Assembly (NCBI GenBank): GCA_041859375.1
Contig: JBHEKP010000074.1
Coordinates: forward strand, 1 to 11,233
Source: JBHEKP01 sp041859375
Lineage (GTDB): Bacteria > Hydrogenedentota > Hydrogenedentia > Hydrogenedentales > CAITNO01
DNA: 11,233 nucleotides
Direction of reading: 5' to 3'
Shown here: positions 1 through 7,361 of the stretch, in pieces
Numbering within the stretch: the stretch's first letter is position 1
How the letters are laid out: each line of letters begins with the position of its first letter
Position numbers and translations under genes: made by a program
The notes under the pieces: generated by a model
What the model was told of the DNA's origin: nothing
The model's database searches: none
Seen by the model: only the letters and a program-made list of their open reading frames with translations

Positions 1-1722
1 CTCGCCGCCGGTGCGGACATCTCCGGTCTCAAGGAGCGAATGCGCCGACTGGAGTCACTGGCCCCATCCGTGGACGCACCGGAGCGGGCTGAAGCGTTTT
101 TGGAAATGCTGGAGGCCACCAAGTCGTTGACGGCGATGCTGGGGACGGCATGGGGGGACAATAAGACCCCCATGCTGGGAGTGTGGCAGGACGGGAATCC
201 CTGGGACGCTTTTAGTCCCCTTGAAGCGCCGCCGGCGGGCAATCCGGGACTGCGCATCATGGCTGCCCAGGGGGAGTTTGAGGACGGGGTGTTGAACATC
301 ACCAACCTCACGGGAAGGCCGCTGGATGTCCGCTGCGTCTTTTCCAAACCCAAACTTGCCGGGGGACAGCTGGGTCCGGAACCCGCGCTTGCGGAAAGGT
401 TCACCCTGCGCCGCGCCGTGGCCGTGCCGGATCACTTTGGCAAGCCCGTGCTGGACGCCCTGCCGGAACTGGACTTGTCCCGATCATTGCACATTGCCCC
501 GATGGAAACCGTGCAATTGTGGCTGGTGGCCGACACGCACGGCCTTGGGGCGGGCACCCATGAAACCATGCTGTATCTTGGCGTGCTTGAGTCCCCCGCC
601 ACGTTTGTTGAGGTGCCGGTGCGGCTTGATGTGCTGCCCTTCTCCCCGACCGAAGGGGTATACGCGCAGATGAACTGGGCGGGAACGGCTCTCGCGTCAT
701 GCAGCGATCAGCAGCTTGCGGACATGCTGGATCATGGCATCACCGTGGACTATGGTCCGCACCTCCCCGCGCTGCAATTGAACGCGGAAGGTGCGCCGGC
801 CTCCCCCGCCGACTGGTCAAAATTCGATGCGGCGCTGGACCGGCTGCCCCCATGGTTCCAGATGCTCTTTCCCGCTCCGCCGTCCGTGAAGTGGCCGGAG
901 GGGGTTGCGCCTGAAAAGGGAAGCGCGCTGGAAGAACAGGGTTTTGCCGTTGCGGTGCGTGAGCTGGCGCGCCATCTGGCGGAAAAAGGGGTGGGGTATG
1001 ACCGGTGGGCCCTGTATCCCTTTGACGAGCCGTGGCTGACGGGATTTACGGTCATTCCCGAACTGCGCCGCTTCTGTGAGCGGGTGCGCGCGGCGGATCC
1101 GAGGGTGCGTCTGTATGCGGATCCGGCGGGGTTGGTGAGGGTGGAACATCTTGAACCCTTCAAGGACCTGATAGACATCTGGCAGCCGGAGGTCAACATC
1201 CTACGCCGTGATCCGGAGCTGGTGGCGTGGTTCCAAAAGAACGCCCGGGTGTTTTGGGGCTACGAGGCCACTGATCCGGGCAAGAATCTGGATCCGCTGG
1301 CCTATTACCGGGTATACGCCTGGCAGGCGTGGCATTTTGGCCTTGACGGCGCGGGCTTCTGGTGCTACAAGTACCATGACGCCTGGTGGCCGCTGGAGAC
1401 CACTGACTGGTCGGTGGTGTACCAAACCGGGAACCAGGTGGTGCCTTCACGCCGTTGGGAGGCATGCCGCGACGGACAGGAGGATTACCGTCTGCTTCAT
1501 CTGCTCCGTGGAGAGATTGGGAAGGCGCGAGAGGATGGGCGGACGGAAAAGGCGGATGCGGCGGAGAAATTGATGAACGGGGCGTTGTCGTCGGTGCTGT
1601 CGGAACGTGTGCTGAAAACAGACGAGATTTCACGGCAGTGCCGGCCTTTTGCCCTTGAACCGGAACTGTTTGATCAGGCGCGCCGGAACCTGTTCACCGC
1701 GCTGGAACTGTTGAACAACTAA
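1..1722 (+). CDS. DUF4091/GH123-like glycoside hydrolase, 5' truncated by window edge
   Basis: This is a probable glycoside hydrolase of the DUF4091 group, related to GH123 N-acetylgalactosaminidases; the substrate cannot be read from the sequence. The frame is open to base 1, so the gene starts upstream. The first ATG (40) has AAGGAG only 3 bases before it, too close to be a convincing start. About 573 residues are visible. Counting from that ATG, residues 70-200 look like a beta-rich N-terminal module. A TIM-barrel part follows, with YPFDEPW at 326-332; its Asp-Glu pair (D329/E330) matches the position of the GH123 catalytic pair. Near the end, RRWEACRDGQEDY (471-483) is the characteristic DUF4091 C-terminal signature, and the aromatic stretch GFWCYKYHDAWW (439-450) fits a sugar-binding cleft. 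The next gene follows after 27 bp on the same strand, so the two are probably co-transcribed. Any signal peptide lies outside the window. The family call is confident; the activity is inferred. Confidence 0.8.
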   Translation, partial: LAAGADISGLKERMRRLESLAPSVDAPERAEAFLEMLEATKSLTAMLGTAWGDNKTPMLGVWQDGNPWDAFSPLEAPPAGNPGLRIMAAQGEFEDGVLNITNLTGRPLDVRCVFSKPKLAGGQLGPEPALAERFTLRRAVAVPDHFGKPVLDALPELDLSRSLHIAPMETVQLWLVADTHGLGAGTHETMLYLGVLESPATFVEVPVRLDVLPFSPTEGVYAQMNWAGTALASCSDQQLADMLDHGITVDYGPHLPALQLNAEGAPASPADWSKFDAALDRLPPWFQMLFPAPPSVKWPEGVAPEKGSALEEQGFAVAVRELARHLAEKGVGYDRWALYPFDEPWLTGFTVIPELRRFCERVRAADPRVRLYADPAGLVRVEHLEPFKDLIDIWQPEVNILRRDPELVAWFQKNARVFWGYEATDPGKNLDPLAYYRVYAWQAWHFGLDGAGFWCYKYHDAWWPLETTDWSVVYQTGNQVVPSRRWEACRDGQEDYRLLHLLRGEIGKAREDGRTEKADAAEKLMNGALSSVLSERVLKTDEISRQCRPFALEPELFDQARRNLFTALELLNN

Positions 1723-1749
1723 ACAACCACAACTTGGGAGAACGCGGCC

Positions 1750-4026
1750 ATGCCGACCTGTGTCATGCTTGGATGCCTGCTGATGGGCGCGATGGAATTG
1801 CCGTCCGGACCGGAACCCGCGGCGCTGGATTTTCCCCCATTTCCGGACCGGCTGCACGCCTATGTCTGGCTGAACTGGCCCCTGGTGCCGGCGGACAGGC
1901 TGGCGGAGGTGGTGGGAGCCACGGAGGAGCAGCTCAACGCCGTGGCTGTCTCGATGGGCCTTCCCCCCCAGTCCGTCATCAGCCCCGAGGTGCAGCGGCG
2001 CGCATACATCACCATCATCCGCAGAAACTGGCACCTGCTGCCCTATGAACAGTTGCTGCGGCTTCTTGGATGGACCAGTGAGCAACTGGCCTACACCCTT
2101 CGGGAGGACGACTTCCTGTACATCAAACTGGGAAGCCTGAAACCCAAATGCGCCCCCCTTGCGTATGCGCAGCCTTCGGAGGAAACGGCCGGGCGCGCGG
2201 CGGCCATGGCGGCGATTGTGGCGGAGGAATTCCCTGCCGGCCTTGCGAATGCGGGCGAGCCCATGTTTGCCTTTGTGGCGGAGCTTTCCGCCCCGCCGTC
2301 CGGTGACGCGCCCAAGGCGGCTCCGGCCAACAAATTTCACCCCCGGTACTGCTCCTCCTATTTCGCCCTGTACGGGGACCCGCTGCTGGGCGACACGCGG
2401 GATTCTTTTCCGGACGGGTATCTGGCGCGGCTGGCCGCGAGCGGCGCGGACGGGGTGTGGCTACAGGCCGTGCTGTACAAACTGGCCGAATTCCCCTGGG
2501 ACCCGTCGCTCAGTGAGGGGCGCGAACAGCGCCTGAAAAACCTGGCGGCCCTGGTGGAGCGCGCCCGGAGCCATGGCCTGGGTGTCTGGCTTTACCTCAA
2601 CGAACCGCGGGCGATGGCGTTGCCCTTCTTTGAAAAGCACCCTGAGTTGAAGGGGGCGACCGTGGGCGACCATGCCATGCTCTGCACCTCCACCCCGGAG
2701 GTGCGCGCCTATCTGAGGGGCGGCGTGGAGGCGGTGTGCCGGGCCGTGCCTGATCTCGCGGGATTTTTCACCATCTCCGCGTCGGAAAACCCCACCAACT
2801 GCTGGTCGCACGGACGGGGCGGGGAATGCCCCCGCTGCTCCAAGGCGGGCGCGCCGGCGGTGATAGCGGATTTGCATGCGGCGTTTACGGAGGGCATACA
2901 GGCATCCGGTGCCGGGACGCGCCTAATCGCCTGGGACTGGGGCTGGTCGGATGAATGGGCTCCCGCCGCGATTGACGCCCTGCCCAAACAGACCGCCCTC
3001 ATGAGCGTGAGTGAGTGGAGCCTGCCCATTCGTCGCGGCGGTGTGGAAACAACGGTCGGGGAGTATTCCCTGTCGGTGGACCAGCCGGGTCCGCGCGCCA
3101 CACGCCACTGGGGGCTGGCCCGCGCGGCGGGGCTGGACACGATTGCGAAAATTCAGGCCAACACGACATGGGAGCTAGGCTGTGTTCCCTATGTCCCGGC
3201 GGTGGCAAACATTGCGCGGCATGCGGCAAAACTGCGTGACGCGGGCGTGTCCGGCATGATGCTGGGCTGGACGCTTGGCGGTTGCCCCTCGCCCAACCTC
3301 GATGTGGTGGCGGGGCTCGGCGCATCAGACGACAGCCCGGAGGAGGTGATGGCGGCGGTGGCGGCAAGAAGGTACGGGGCTAAACTGGCACCCGCCGCCG
3401 TGGACGCATGGAACAGCATCAGTGCGGCTTTTCAGGAATACCCCTACCATGGCGGCACGGTCTATTCCGGCCCGCACCACATGGGACCGGCCAATCCCCT
3501 GTGGACAAAGCCCACCGGATACAAGGCGACCATGGTGGGGCTGCCCTATGACGACTTGGACTCATGGCGGTCGGTTTATCCCCCCGGGGTTTTTGCGGAG
3601 CAGTTCCGCAAAGTGGCGGACGGTTTCGATGCGGCGCTGGCGGAAATGGCGGAAGCATTGAAAGCCGCCGGTGTTGATGAAAAGGAGCCCGGCGCGGCGG
3701 CGTTCAGGGACGAGATGGGCGTGGCCGAGGCCTGCGCGGTGCATTTCCGGAGCGTGGCCAACCAGGCCGCCTTTGTGATGGAACGCAACAGCATGCTCAA
3801 AGATTCAACTCCGGCGGAGGAAAAGAAGGCCTGCGCGGCGCGGATGGAGACGCTGATAAACAGTGAATTGTCCCTGGCCAAACGTCTTTACGCGCTGCAA
3901 TGCGCGGATTCACGCCTGGGCTATGAGGCGACAAACCACTATTTCTATGTGCCGCTGGATTTGGCGGCGAAGGTGGTGAACTGCCGCCTGCTCCTCGATG
4001 GATGGCTCAAGGAGCAGGCGCAATAG
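1750..4026 (+). CDS. Large TIM-barrel-like glycosidase-type protein with N-terminal helical repeat pair
   Basis: This 758-aa protein has no function I can name firmly. GGGAG at 1736-1740, nine bases before the ATG, supports the start. The first 15 residues are hydrophobic but lack basic residues, so export is uncertain. Residues 42-62 and 93-113 are a duplicated motif (NW.L.P....L....G.T.EQL) resembling helix-turn-helix-like helical units. From about 195 to 520 there are alternating beta/alpha segments typical of a GH20-like or other glycosidase TIM barrel, for example GVWLQAVLYK, GLGVWLYLNEPR, GFFTISASENP and RLIAWDWGWSDEW. E346 in SASENP and D396 are plausible active-site acids by position only. 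C351, H354, C360 and C363 form a possible metal site. Residues 615-758 are helical, ending with SRLGYEATNHYFY (721-733), a segment I associate from memory with hypothetical hydrolases of PVC and Paenibacillus-type genomes. It lies directly behind the DUF4091 gene and was probably inherited with it as a glycan-degradation unit. It is not a recognisable frameshift or fusion artefact. Confidence 0.7.
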   Translation: MPTCVMLGCLLMGAMELPSGPEPAALDFPPFPDRLHAYVWLNWPLVPADRLAEVVGATEEQLNAVAVSMGLPPQSVISPEVQRRAYITIIRRNWHLLPYEQLLRLLGWTSEQLAYTLREDDFLYIKLGSLKPKCAPLAYAQPSEETAGRAAAMAAIVAEEFPAGLANAGEPMFAFVAELSAPPSGDAPKAAPANKFHPRYCSSYFALYGDPLLGDTRDSFPDGYLARLAASGADGVWLQAVLYKLAEFPWDPSLSEGREQRLKNLAALVERARSHGLGVWLYLNEPRAMALPFFEKHPELKGATVGDHAMLCTSTPEVRAYLRGGVEAVCRAVPDLAGFFTISASENPTNCWSHGRGGECPRCSKAGAPAVIADLHAAFTEGIQASGAGTRLIAWDWGWSDEWAPAAIDALPKQTALMSVSEWSLPIRRGGVETTVGEYSLSVDQPGPRATRHWGLARAAGLDTIAKIQANTTWELGCVPYVPAVANIARHAAKLRDAGVSGMMLGWTLGGCPSPNLDVVAGLGASDDSPEEVMAAVAARRYGAKLAPAAVDAWNSISAAFQEYPYHGGTVYSGPHHMGPANPLWTKPTGYKATMVGLPYDDLDSWRSVYPPGVFAEQFRKVADGFDAALAEMAEALKAAGVDEKEPGAAAFRDEMGVAEACAVHFRSVANQAAFVMERNSMLKDSTPAEEKKACAARMETLINSELSLAKRLYALQCADSRLGYEATNHYFYVPLDLAAKVVNCRLLLDGWLKEQAQ

Positions 4027-4047
4027 CCTTCGTGACGTCCGTTCCTG

Positions 4048-5427
4048 TTATTTTCCCGGATAGGTGTCCGGGAGGATGCTCGTGCCGGTGGTGAAAACAA
4101 AGGGCAGCGGGAACCCCGCATTGGGGAATTCCAGCTCGATAAAGAAGGCCGTCCAGCCCTTTTCCTCCGGTGTCACATTCGCGGTGTACTCTCCTGAGTC
4201 GGTCAGCGGCATGGGAGTGCTTTCGTACTTTGCCCCAAGGGTTTCAAGCCTGAAATCACGGGCTTCCGGATTGTGCGCCTTCCACAGCTGCACCTTTGAG
4301 GGCTTGTCCCCGCATTTCACGGTGAGCGAACCGTCCGCATTCTTGGCCCAGGTGAACTTCGGGCGCGGTGTGCCCGCGAGCAGGGCCTGGTAGAAGGTGG
4401 CAAGCCGGAAATAGGCTCCCTCGTTCAGGCCGTGGTCGGTGTTCGGGAAGTAGCAGAGGTACTTTTCCTCCTTGAGCCCGTCGAAATAAAATTTCCATGA
4501 GTCTGTGGGGAAGAACTGGTCTCCGGCGGAATTAAGAATGTACTTCGGCATGGTGAGCCGGTCCCGGTAGGAATAGGGGTCCACAATGTCCATCAGTTTC
4601 CGGAATTCCGGGGTATGGATGCGGGTGACAATGTCCATGTCCACGTAGTCGTTCAGGGAGGGGGCCCAGAAACCGTAGCTGTCCTTGTGGTTCTGCATGG
4701 ACGGGGCGAGGTTCAGCACGTCAATGACCGCCGGGGCGATGCCGATGACGCGCTTGTCCACCGCCGCCACGGTCCAGGTGGTCCAGCCACGCTTGGAACC
4801 GCCCGCAACAAAGAATCCGTCCGTTTTCGGATGCTCCTTCTGCACCAGATCCATGGCCCGCACCACCGCCTTGGTCATGGGTAGCCGCGCCAGCCAAAGG
4901 GGATCGCCGAACTTCAGGAATTTGTCCCACCCGTAGGTGATCATGGTGTCCTCGACACGCCCCTTCTCCTTGTAACGATCATCATGCTCGTCCGGGAAGC
5001 GCAGCGGCTGGTTGGGGATTTGCTTTATCTCCACCACAATCGACTTTGTCAGGACGGCGATTTTTTCCATGGTGCCGTTGTCCGCGGAGGGCTTGTCGTC
5101 CCCCTTGCGGTTGTCGCCGCCGCCGATGAACATCATGGCTTTGGTGTAAGCGATTTCCTTGGGCACGGACACCAGCACCGTGTGCTCCCACAGGGGCCGG
5201 TCCACCTTGGACGCGTCGAGCCAGGTTTGGGACGCCATGCGGTAGGCATAGGTGGCGCAGTCCGCTTTTTCGGACTGGTTTGCCAGGGTGTAGGTGAATG
5301 CGGGGTCCGGCGCGGCCACATAGTCGTCCAGCGGGGTGGCCGTTGAGGCGGAACAGCACAGGAGGAACGCCGCCAGCACAAGCAGGCGGGGCGTCCGTCC
5401 CGAAAAGGCGCGGTGGTAAATTGCCAT
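4048..5427 (-). CDS. PhoPQ-activated pathogenicity-related (PqaA-type) secreted alpha/beta hydrolase
   Basis: This 459-aa protein matches the PhoPQ-activated pathogenicity-related family, named after Salmonella PqaA. The family has an alpha/beta-hydrolase fold and a poorly defined substrate, and is common in environmental PVC-type bacteria. The N-terminus has basic residues, a hydrophobic core (LLVLAAFLLCC, 15-25) and a likely signal peptidase I site after STA (28-30), so the protein should be periplasmic or secreted. The nucleophile elbow is GGSKRG with S211, the acid is probably D303 in AGDQFF, and the histidine is H332 in TDHG. The order and spacing are right for a complete triad. FIGGGDN (100-106) is another conserved family segment, close to an oxyanion-hole position. 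Residues 355-459 form a beta-rich C-terminal domain. AAGGAG (5435-5440) lies 7 bases before the ATG. It is the last gene of the minus-strand unit, 40 bp after the epimerase. The PhoPQ name describes the family only: no PhoP box is evident here and nothing suggests virulence. Confidence 0.88.
   Translation of the reverse strand: MAIYHRAFSGRTPRLLVLAAFLLCCSASTATPLDDYVAAPDPAFTYTLANQSEKADCATYAYRMASQTWLDASKVDRPLWEHTVLVSVPKEIAYTKAMMFIGGGDNRKGDDKPSADNGTMEKIAVLTKSIVVEIKQIPNQPLRFPDEHDDRYKEKGRVEDTMITYGWDKFLKFGDPLWLARLPMTKAVVRAMDLVQKEHPKTDGFFVAGGSKRGWTTWTVAAVDKRVIGIAPAVIDVLNLAPSMQNHKDSYGFWAPSLNDYVDMDIVTRIHTPEFRKLMDIVDPYSYRDRLTMPKYILNSAGDQFFPTDSWKFYFDGLKEEKYLCYFPNTDHGLNEGAYFRLATFYQALLAGTPRPKFTWAKNADGSLTVKCGDKPSKVQLWKAHNPEARDFRLETLGAKYESTPMPLTDSGEYTANVTPEEKGWTAFFIELEFPNAGFPLPFVFTTGTSILPDTYPGK
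4054..4073. repeat. Hairpin at the convergent gene ends (7-bp stem, 6-base loop)
   Basis: TCCCGGA (4054-4060) and TCCGGGA (4067-4073) are exact reverse complements around the loop TAGGTG. The hairpin overlaps the last codons of the PqaA-type gene and lies just past the stop of the plus-strand gene ending at 4026. A short T-rich run (4049-4054) comes before it on the plus strand, not after, and no T tract follows it on the minus strand. It is therefore not a canonical intrinsic terminator, though it may protect the plus-strand mRNA end or help termination in both directions. Confidence 0.3.
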
Positions 5428-5467
5428 GGACAGGCTCCTTGGTTGCTTTGGGAAAAGTCGTCGCCGG

Positions 5468-6745
5468 TTATTTCAGGGTTGCCAGGATCTTCGCCAGCCG
5501 GTTCTCGGTGAGGATGGCGGAGCGGACGGTGTGGTAGTTGATCTTCCAGGCGTGGGCCATGTGCGTCCAGAGCAGGGTGTTGTTCTCGTCGAAGAGGGGC
5601 CACCACTCGCCCACCTCATGGTTGATCATGACGTCCATGACGAAGCGGTGCACGTTTTCGTAGGCGTCCCAGTACTTTTCCTCGCCGAAGAGCAGGTATG
5701 CGTCCGCCAGGCCGATGAGGCATTCCGCCTGCTGCCAGAATTCCTTGTTCTTTTCGCGGGCGGGCCCGTCGTGGGGGCCCTCGCAGTACACGCCGCCCTT
5801 TTCCCGGTCAATGCCGTAGGCGACGCAGTGGTCGATGAGCTTGCGGATCTTCTCCCTGTAGTCGTCCATGTTCAGGCCGAGGATGTTGATGCTGTGCTTG
5901 AGCAGCCAGGCAAACTCGACGTTGTGGCCGAAGGAGGTGTTGTTGAGCGGGCGGCCCTCGTCCTCCTCCACGTCCCGGTCCGCGCCCCAGACGTTCTTGA
6001 ACAGGATGGCGCGCAGCGGGGTCCAGTCAAAGGCGAACTGCGCCACGCCCGTGCCGAATTCCGGATGGATGACGCGGTTGAAGAGCAGGTTGATGATGCG
6101 TTGCGTCTCCTCGCGGTGCTTGTGGTCGCCGGTGGCCTCGTAGAGGTTGGTGTAGGCCTCCATCAGGTGCATGTGCACGTCGTAGCCCTTGCGGTCGCCG
6201 CCGTAGACGCCGGGTTTCTTGGGGCTCCAGTCCTCCTCGAAGAATTCGCCGCAGCCGCCCCACTCCACGTCGGCGGCCTTGGTCTTGATGGTGTTGTAGG
6301 TCTGCACCGCCATGTCCAGCGCGTTGCGGTCGCCGGAGGCCATGGCATATTCGCTCATGGCGTATACGCCGAAGGACTGGCCGTACATGATTTTCGCCCG
6401 GTCCGCGGGCGTGCCGTCCCGCTCGGTGGTCCAGAACCAGCCGCCGTGCCTGTCGTCCCAGAAGTGCCTGCACACAAAGTCCACGCCCTGCTTGGCGTAG
6501 CCGAGGAAGGTGCCGTCCGGGTCGAGGTTGTTCCGGGAAATCTCCGAGGACGTGAAGATCATGCGCAGCTGGCACACCAGTGTCTTCAGCGTCTCGCCGG
6601 TGGGGTTGCCGTTTCTGTCGAGGTAGGTGAGGAATCCGCCGTATTCGTGGTCCACCCCGCGCACCTTCCAGAAGGGCAGCAGTTCGTTGAGGAGGTGGTG
6701 CTGCATTTCCCGGTGCGCTTTTTCGCAACGTTCCCTGATGGTCAT
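5468..6745 (-). CDS. AGE-family sugar 2-epimerase (N-acylglucosamine / cellobiose 2-epimerase type)
   Basis: This 425-aa enzyme of the AGE superfamily has an (alpha/alpha)6 barrel and should act in the cytoplasm, since no signal peptide is visible. Such enzymes interconvert C2 epimers at the reducing end of free sugars by deprotonation and reprotonation through histidines. The expected residues are all visible: R61 in CQLRMIF, H193 in HMHLMEAYTNLY, H274 in FGHNVEFAWLL and H405 in KINYHTVR. The 131-residue spacing between the last two histidines equals that recalled for Ruminococcus albus cellobiose 2-epimerase (H243/H374). The presence of R61 and the GHN-E signature favours cellobiose/mannose-type epimerases over GlcNAc 2-epimerase, but the substrate is not decided. 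The length is typical. GGGAG (6754-6758) lies 8 bases before the ATG. The gene is third in the minus-strand unit, after the exosortase pair and before the PqaA-type hydrolase. It would fit conversion of sugars released by the neighbouring hydrolases. Confidence 0.9.
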   Translation of the reverse strand: MTIRERCEKAHREMQHHLLNELLPFWKVRGVDHEYGGFLTYLDRNGNPTGETLKTLVCQLRMIFTSSEISRNNLDPDGTFLGYAKQGVDFVCRHFWDDRHGGWFWTTERDGTPADRAKIMYGQSFGVYAMSEYAMASGDRNALDMAVQTYNTIKTKAADVEWGGCGEFFEEDWSPKKPGVYGGDRKGYDVHMHLMEAYTNLYEATGDHKHREETQRIINLLFNRVIHPEFGTGVAQFAFDWTPLRAILFKNVWGADRDVEEDEGRPLNNTSFGHNVEFAWLLKHSINILGLNMDDYREKIRKLIDHCVAYGIDREKGGVYCEGPHDGPAREKNKEFWQQAECLIGLADAYLLFGEEKYWDAYENVHRFVMDVMINHEVGEWWPLFDENNTLLWTHMAHAWKINYHTVRSAILTENRLAKILATLK

Positions 6746-6767
6746 CCTGTTTTCTCCCGGAATTTGG

Positions 6768-6782
6768 CCGCGCGCCGCGCGG
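6768..6782. repeat. 15-bp GC palindrome flanked by direct repeats between partner and epimerase genes
   Basis: CCGCGCG and CGCGCGG form a perfect inverted repeat with one central base in the 46-bp gap between the exosortase partner and the epimerase. TTTGGCCG occurs directly repeated at 6763-6770 and 6783-6790. In the minus-strand transcript the hairpin would sit about 10 bases before the epimerase ribosome site. It has no T tract, so it is not a clear terminator. It might stabilise or tune the downstream message, or it may reflect base composition. Confidence 0.3.
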
Positions 6783-6791
6783 TTTGGCCGT

Positions 6792-7361
6792 TTATTGAGG
6801 TTCGCCGGACGGCGGGGCGGGGGGCGCGGGGGCTTTTCCGTTGCCCGGGCCGGTCAGTTTGTCCCAGTATGCAAAGACAATCCACAGCAGGAAGGGCAGC
6901 GTAAGGAAAAACTGCACCACCGCGGTGGGGATTTCACTGGCCTTCATGAAGGCCTCCTGGTAGCGGAAGACGATGACAATGAACGCCGCATGGCCCAGGC
7001 AGAGGATGCCGCAGCCGTAGAGCAGGATGCGGAGCCGTTTCCAGAAGGCCAGCCCCGCCGTGGCCAGCACCAGCGCCGCGTAGGGCGGCACGTTGGTCAC
7101 GAGCAGGGCGATGTGCAGGGAGCGCTCCCGGTCGCCCACGCGGAAGGCCAGGTCGGTGCCCGTGTTCAGCACGTCCTTGGCCACGATGCGCCCCGCCTCG
7201 ATGGGCACGCCCATGGCGAATTTCAGCACGCCGCCGGTGACTTGCAGGAGCACCTGGCCGTACCAGGGCAGCAGCAGCCACCACAGCGCCGTGAGCGCCG
7301 GCACAAAGACGATGAATTTGACGCAGAACCACAGGGGGCCCCGCCCGCGCCGCCCGCTCAT
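6792..7361 (-). CDS. Exosortase-associated integral membrane protein (XrtH-partner-like)
   Basis: This 189-aa protein has about four membrane segments: roughly residues 11-33, 88-106, 110-132 and 147-166. Its C-terminus is Pro/Ala-rich and hydrophilic. The ATG overlaps the stop of the exosortase gene as ATGA (7358-7361), so the two are translationally coupled. The same frame stays open further upstream to 7637, but that part lies inside the exosortase gene, has Gly/Arg/His-rich composition and is a shadow. XrtH-type exosortases are known to be accompanied by a small membrane protein, and this is the obvious candidate. By eye it also resembles an exosortase: WY plus T..VL at 33-46 and LAFWKRLRILLYG (104-116) parallel WY..T..VL and LAFPAAWWKKLVGMLGG in the neighbour. 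The catalytic Cys, Arg and His of exosortases have no counterpart, so it is probably a non-catalytic subunit or a partner for substrate access. Confidence 0.72.
   Translation of the reverse strand: MSGRRGRGPLWFCVKFIVFVPALTALWWLLLPWYGQVLLQVTGGVLKFAMGVPIEAGRIVAKDVLNTGTDLAFRVGDRERSLHIALLVTNVPPYAALVLATAGLAFWKRLRILLYGCGILCLGHAAFIVIVFRYQEAFMKASEIPTAVVQFFLTLPFLLWIVFAYWDKLTGPGNGKAPAPPAPPSGEPQ

Noticed and set aside
40..42. ATG at 40 as the true start of the first gene
   Set aside because: The frame is open to base 1, and the purine-rich AAGGAG is only 3 bases away. The DUF4091-type protein probably starts further upstream.
4047..4080. Intrinsic terminator between the convergent genes
   Set aside because: The hairpin is good, but the T-rich run lies on the wrong side for the plus strand and no T tract follows on the minus strand.
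4048..5427. Virulence factor, from the PhoPQ-activated pathogenicity-related name
   Set aside because: The name is inherited from Salmonella PqaA. The surrounding genes are for carbohydrate processing and protein sorting, and no PhoP-type direct repeat is evident upstream.
5426..6904. 492-codon plus-strand open frame across the epimerase gene
   Set aside because: The product is Val/Ala/His-rich without motifs. The opposite strand encodes an intact AGE epimerase with all expected catalytic residues.
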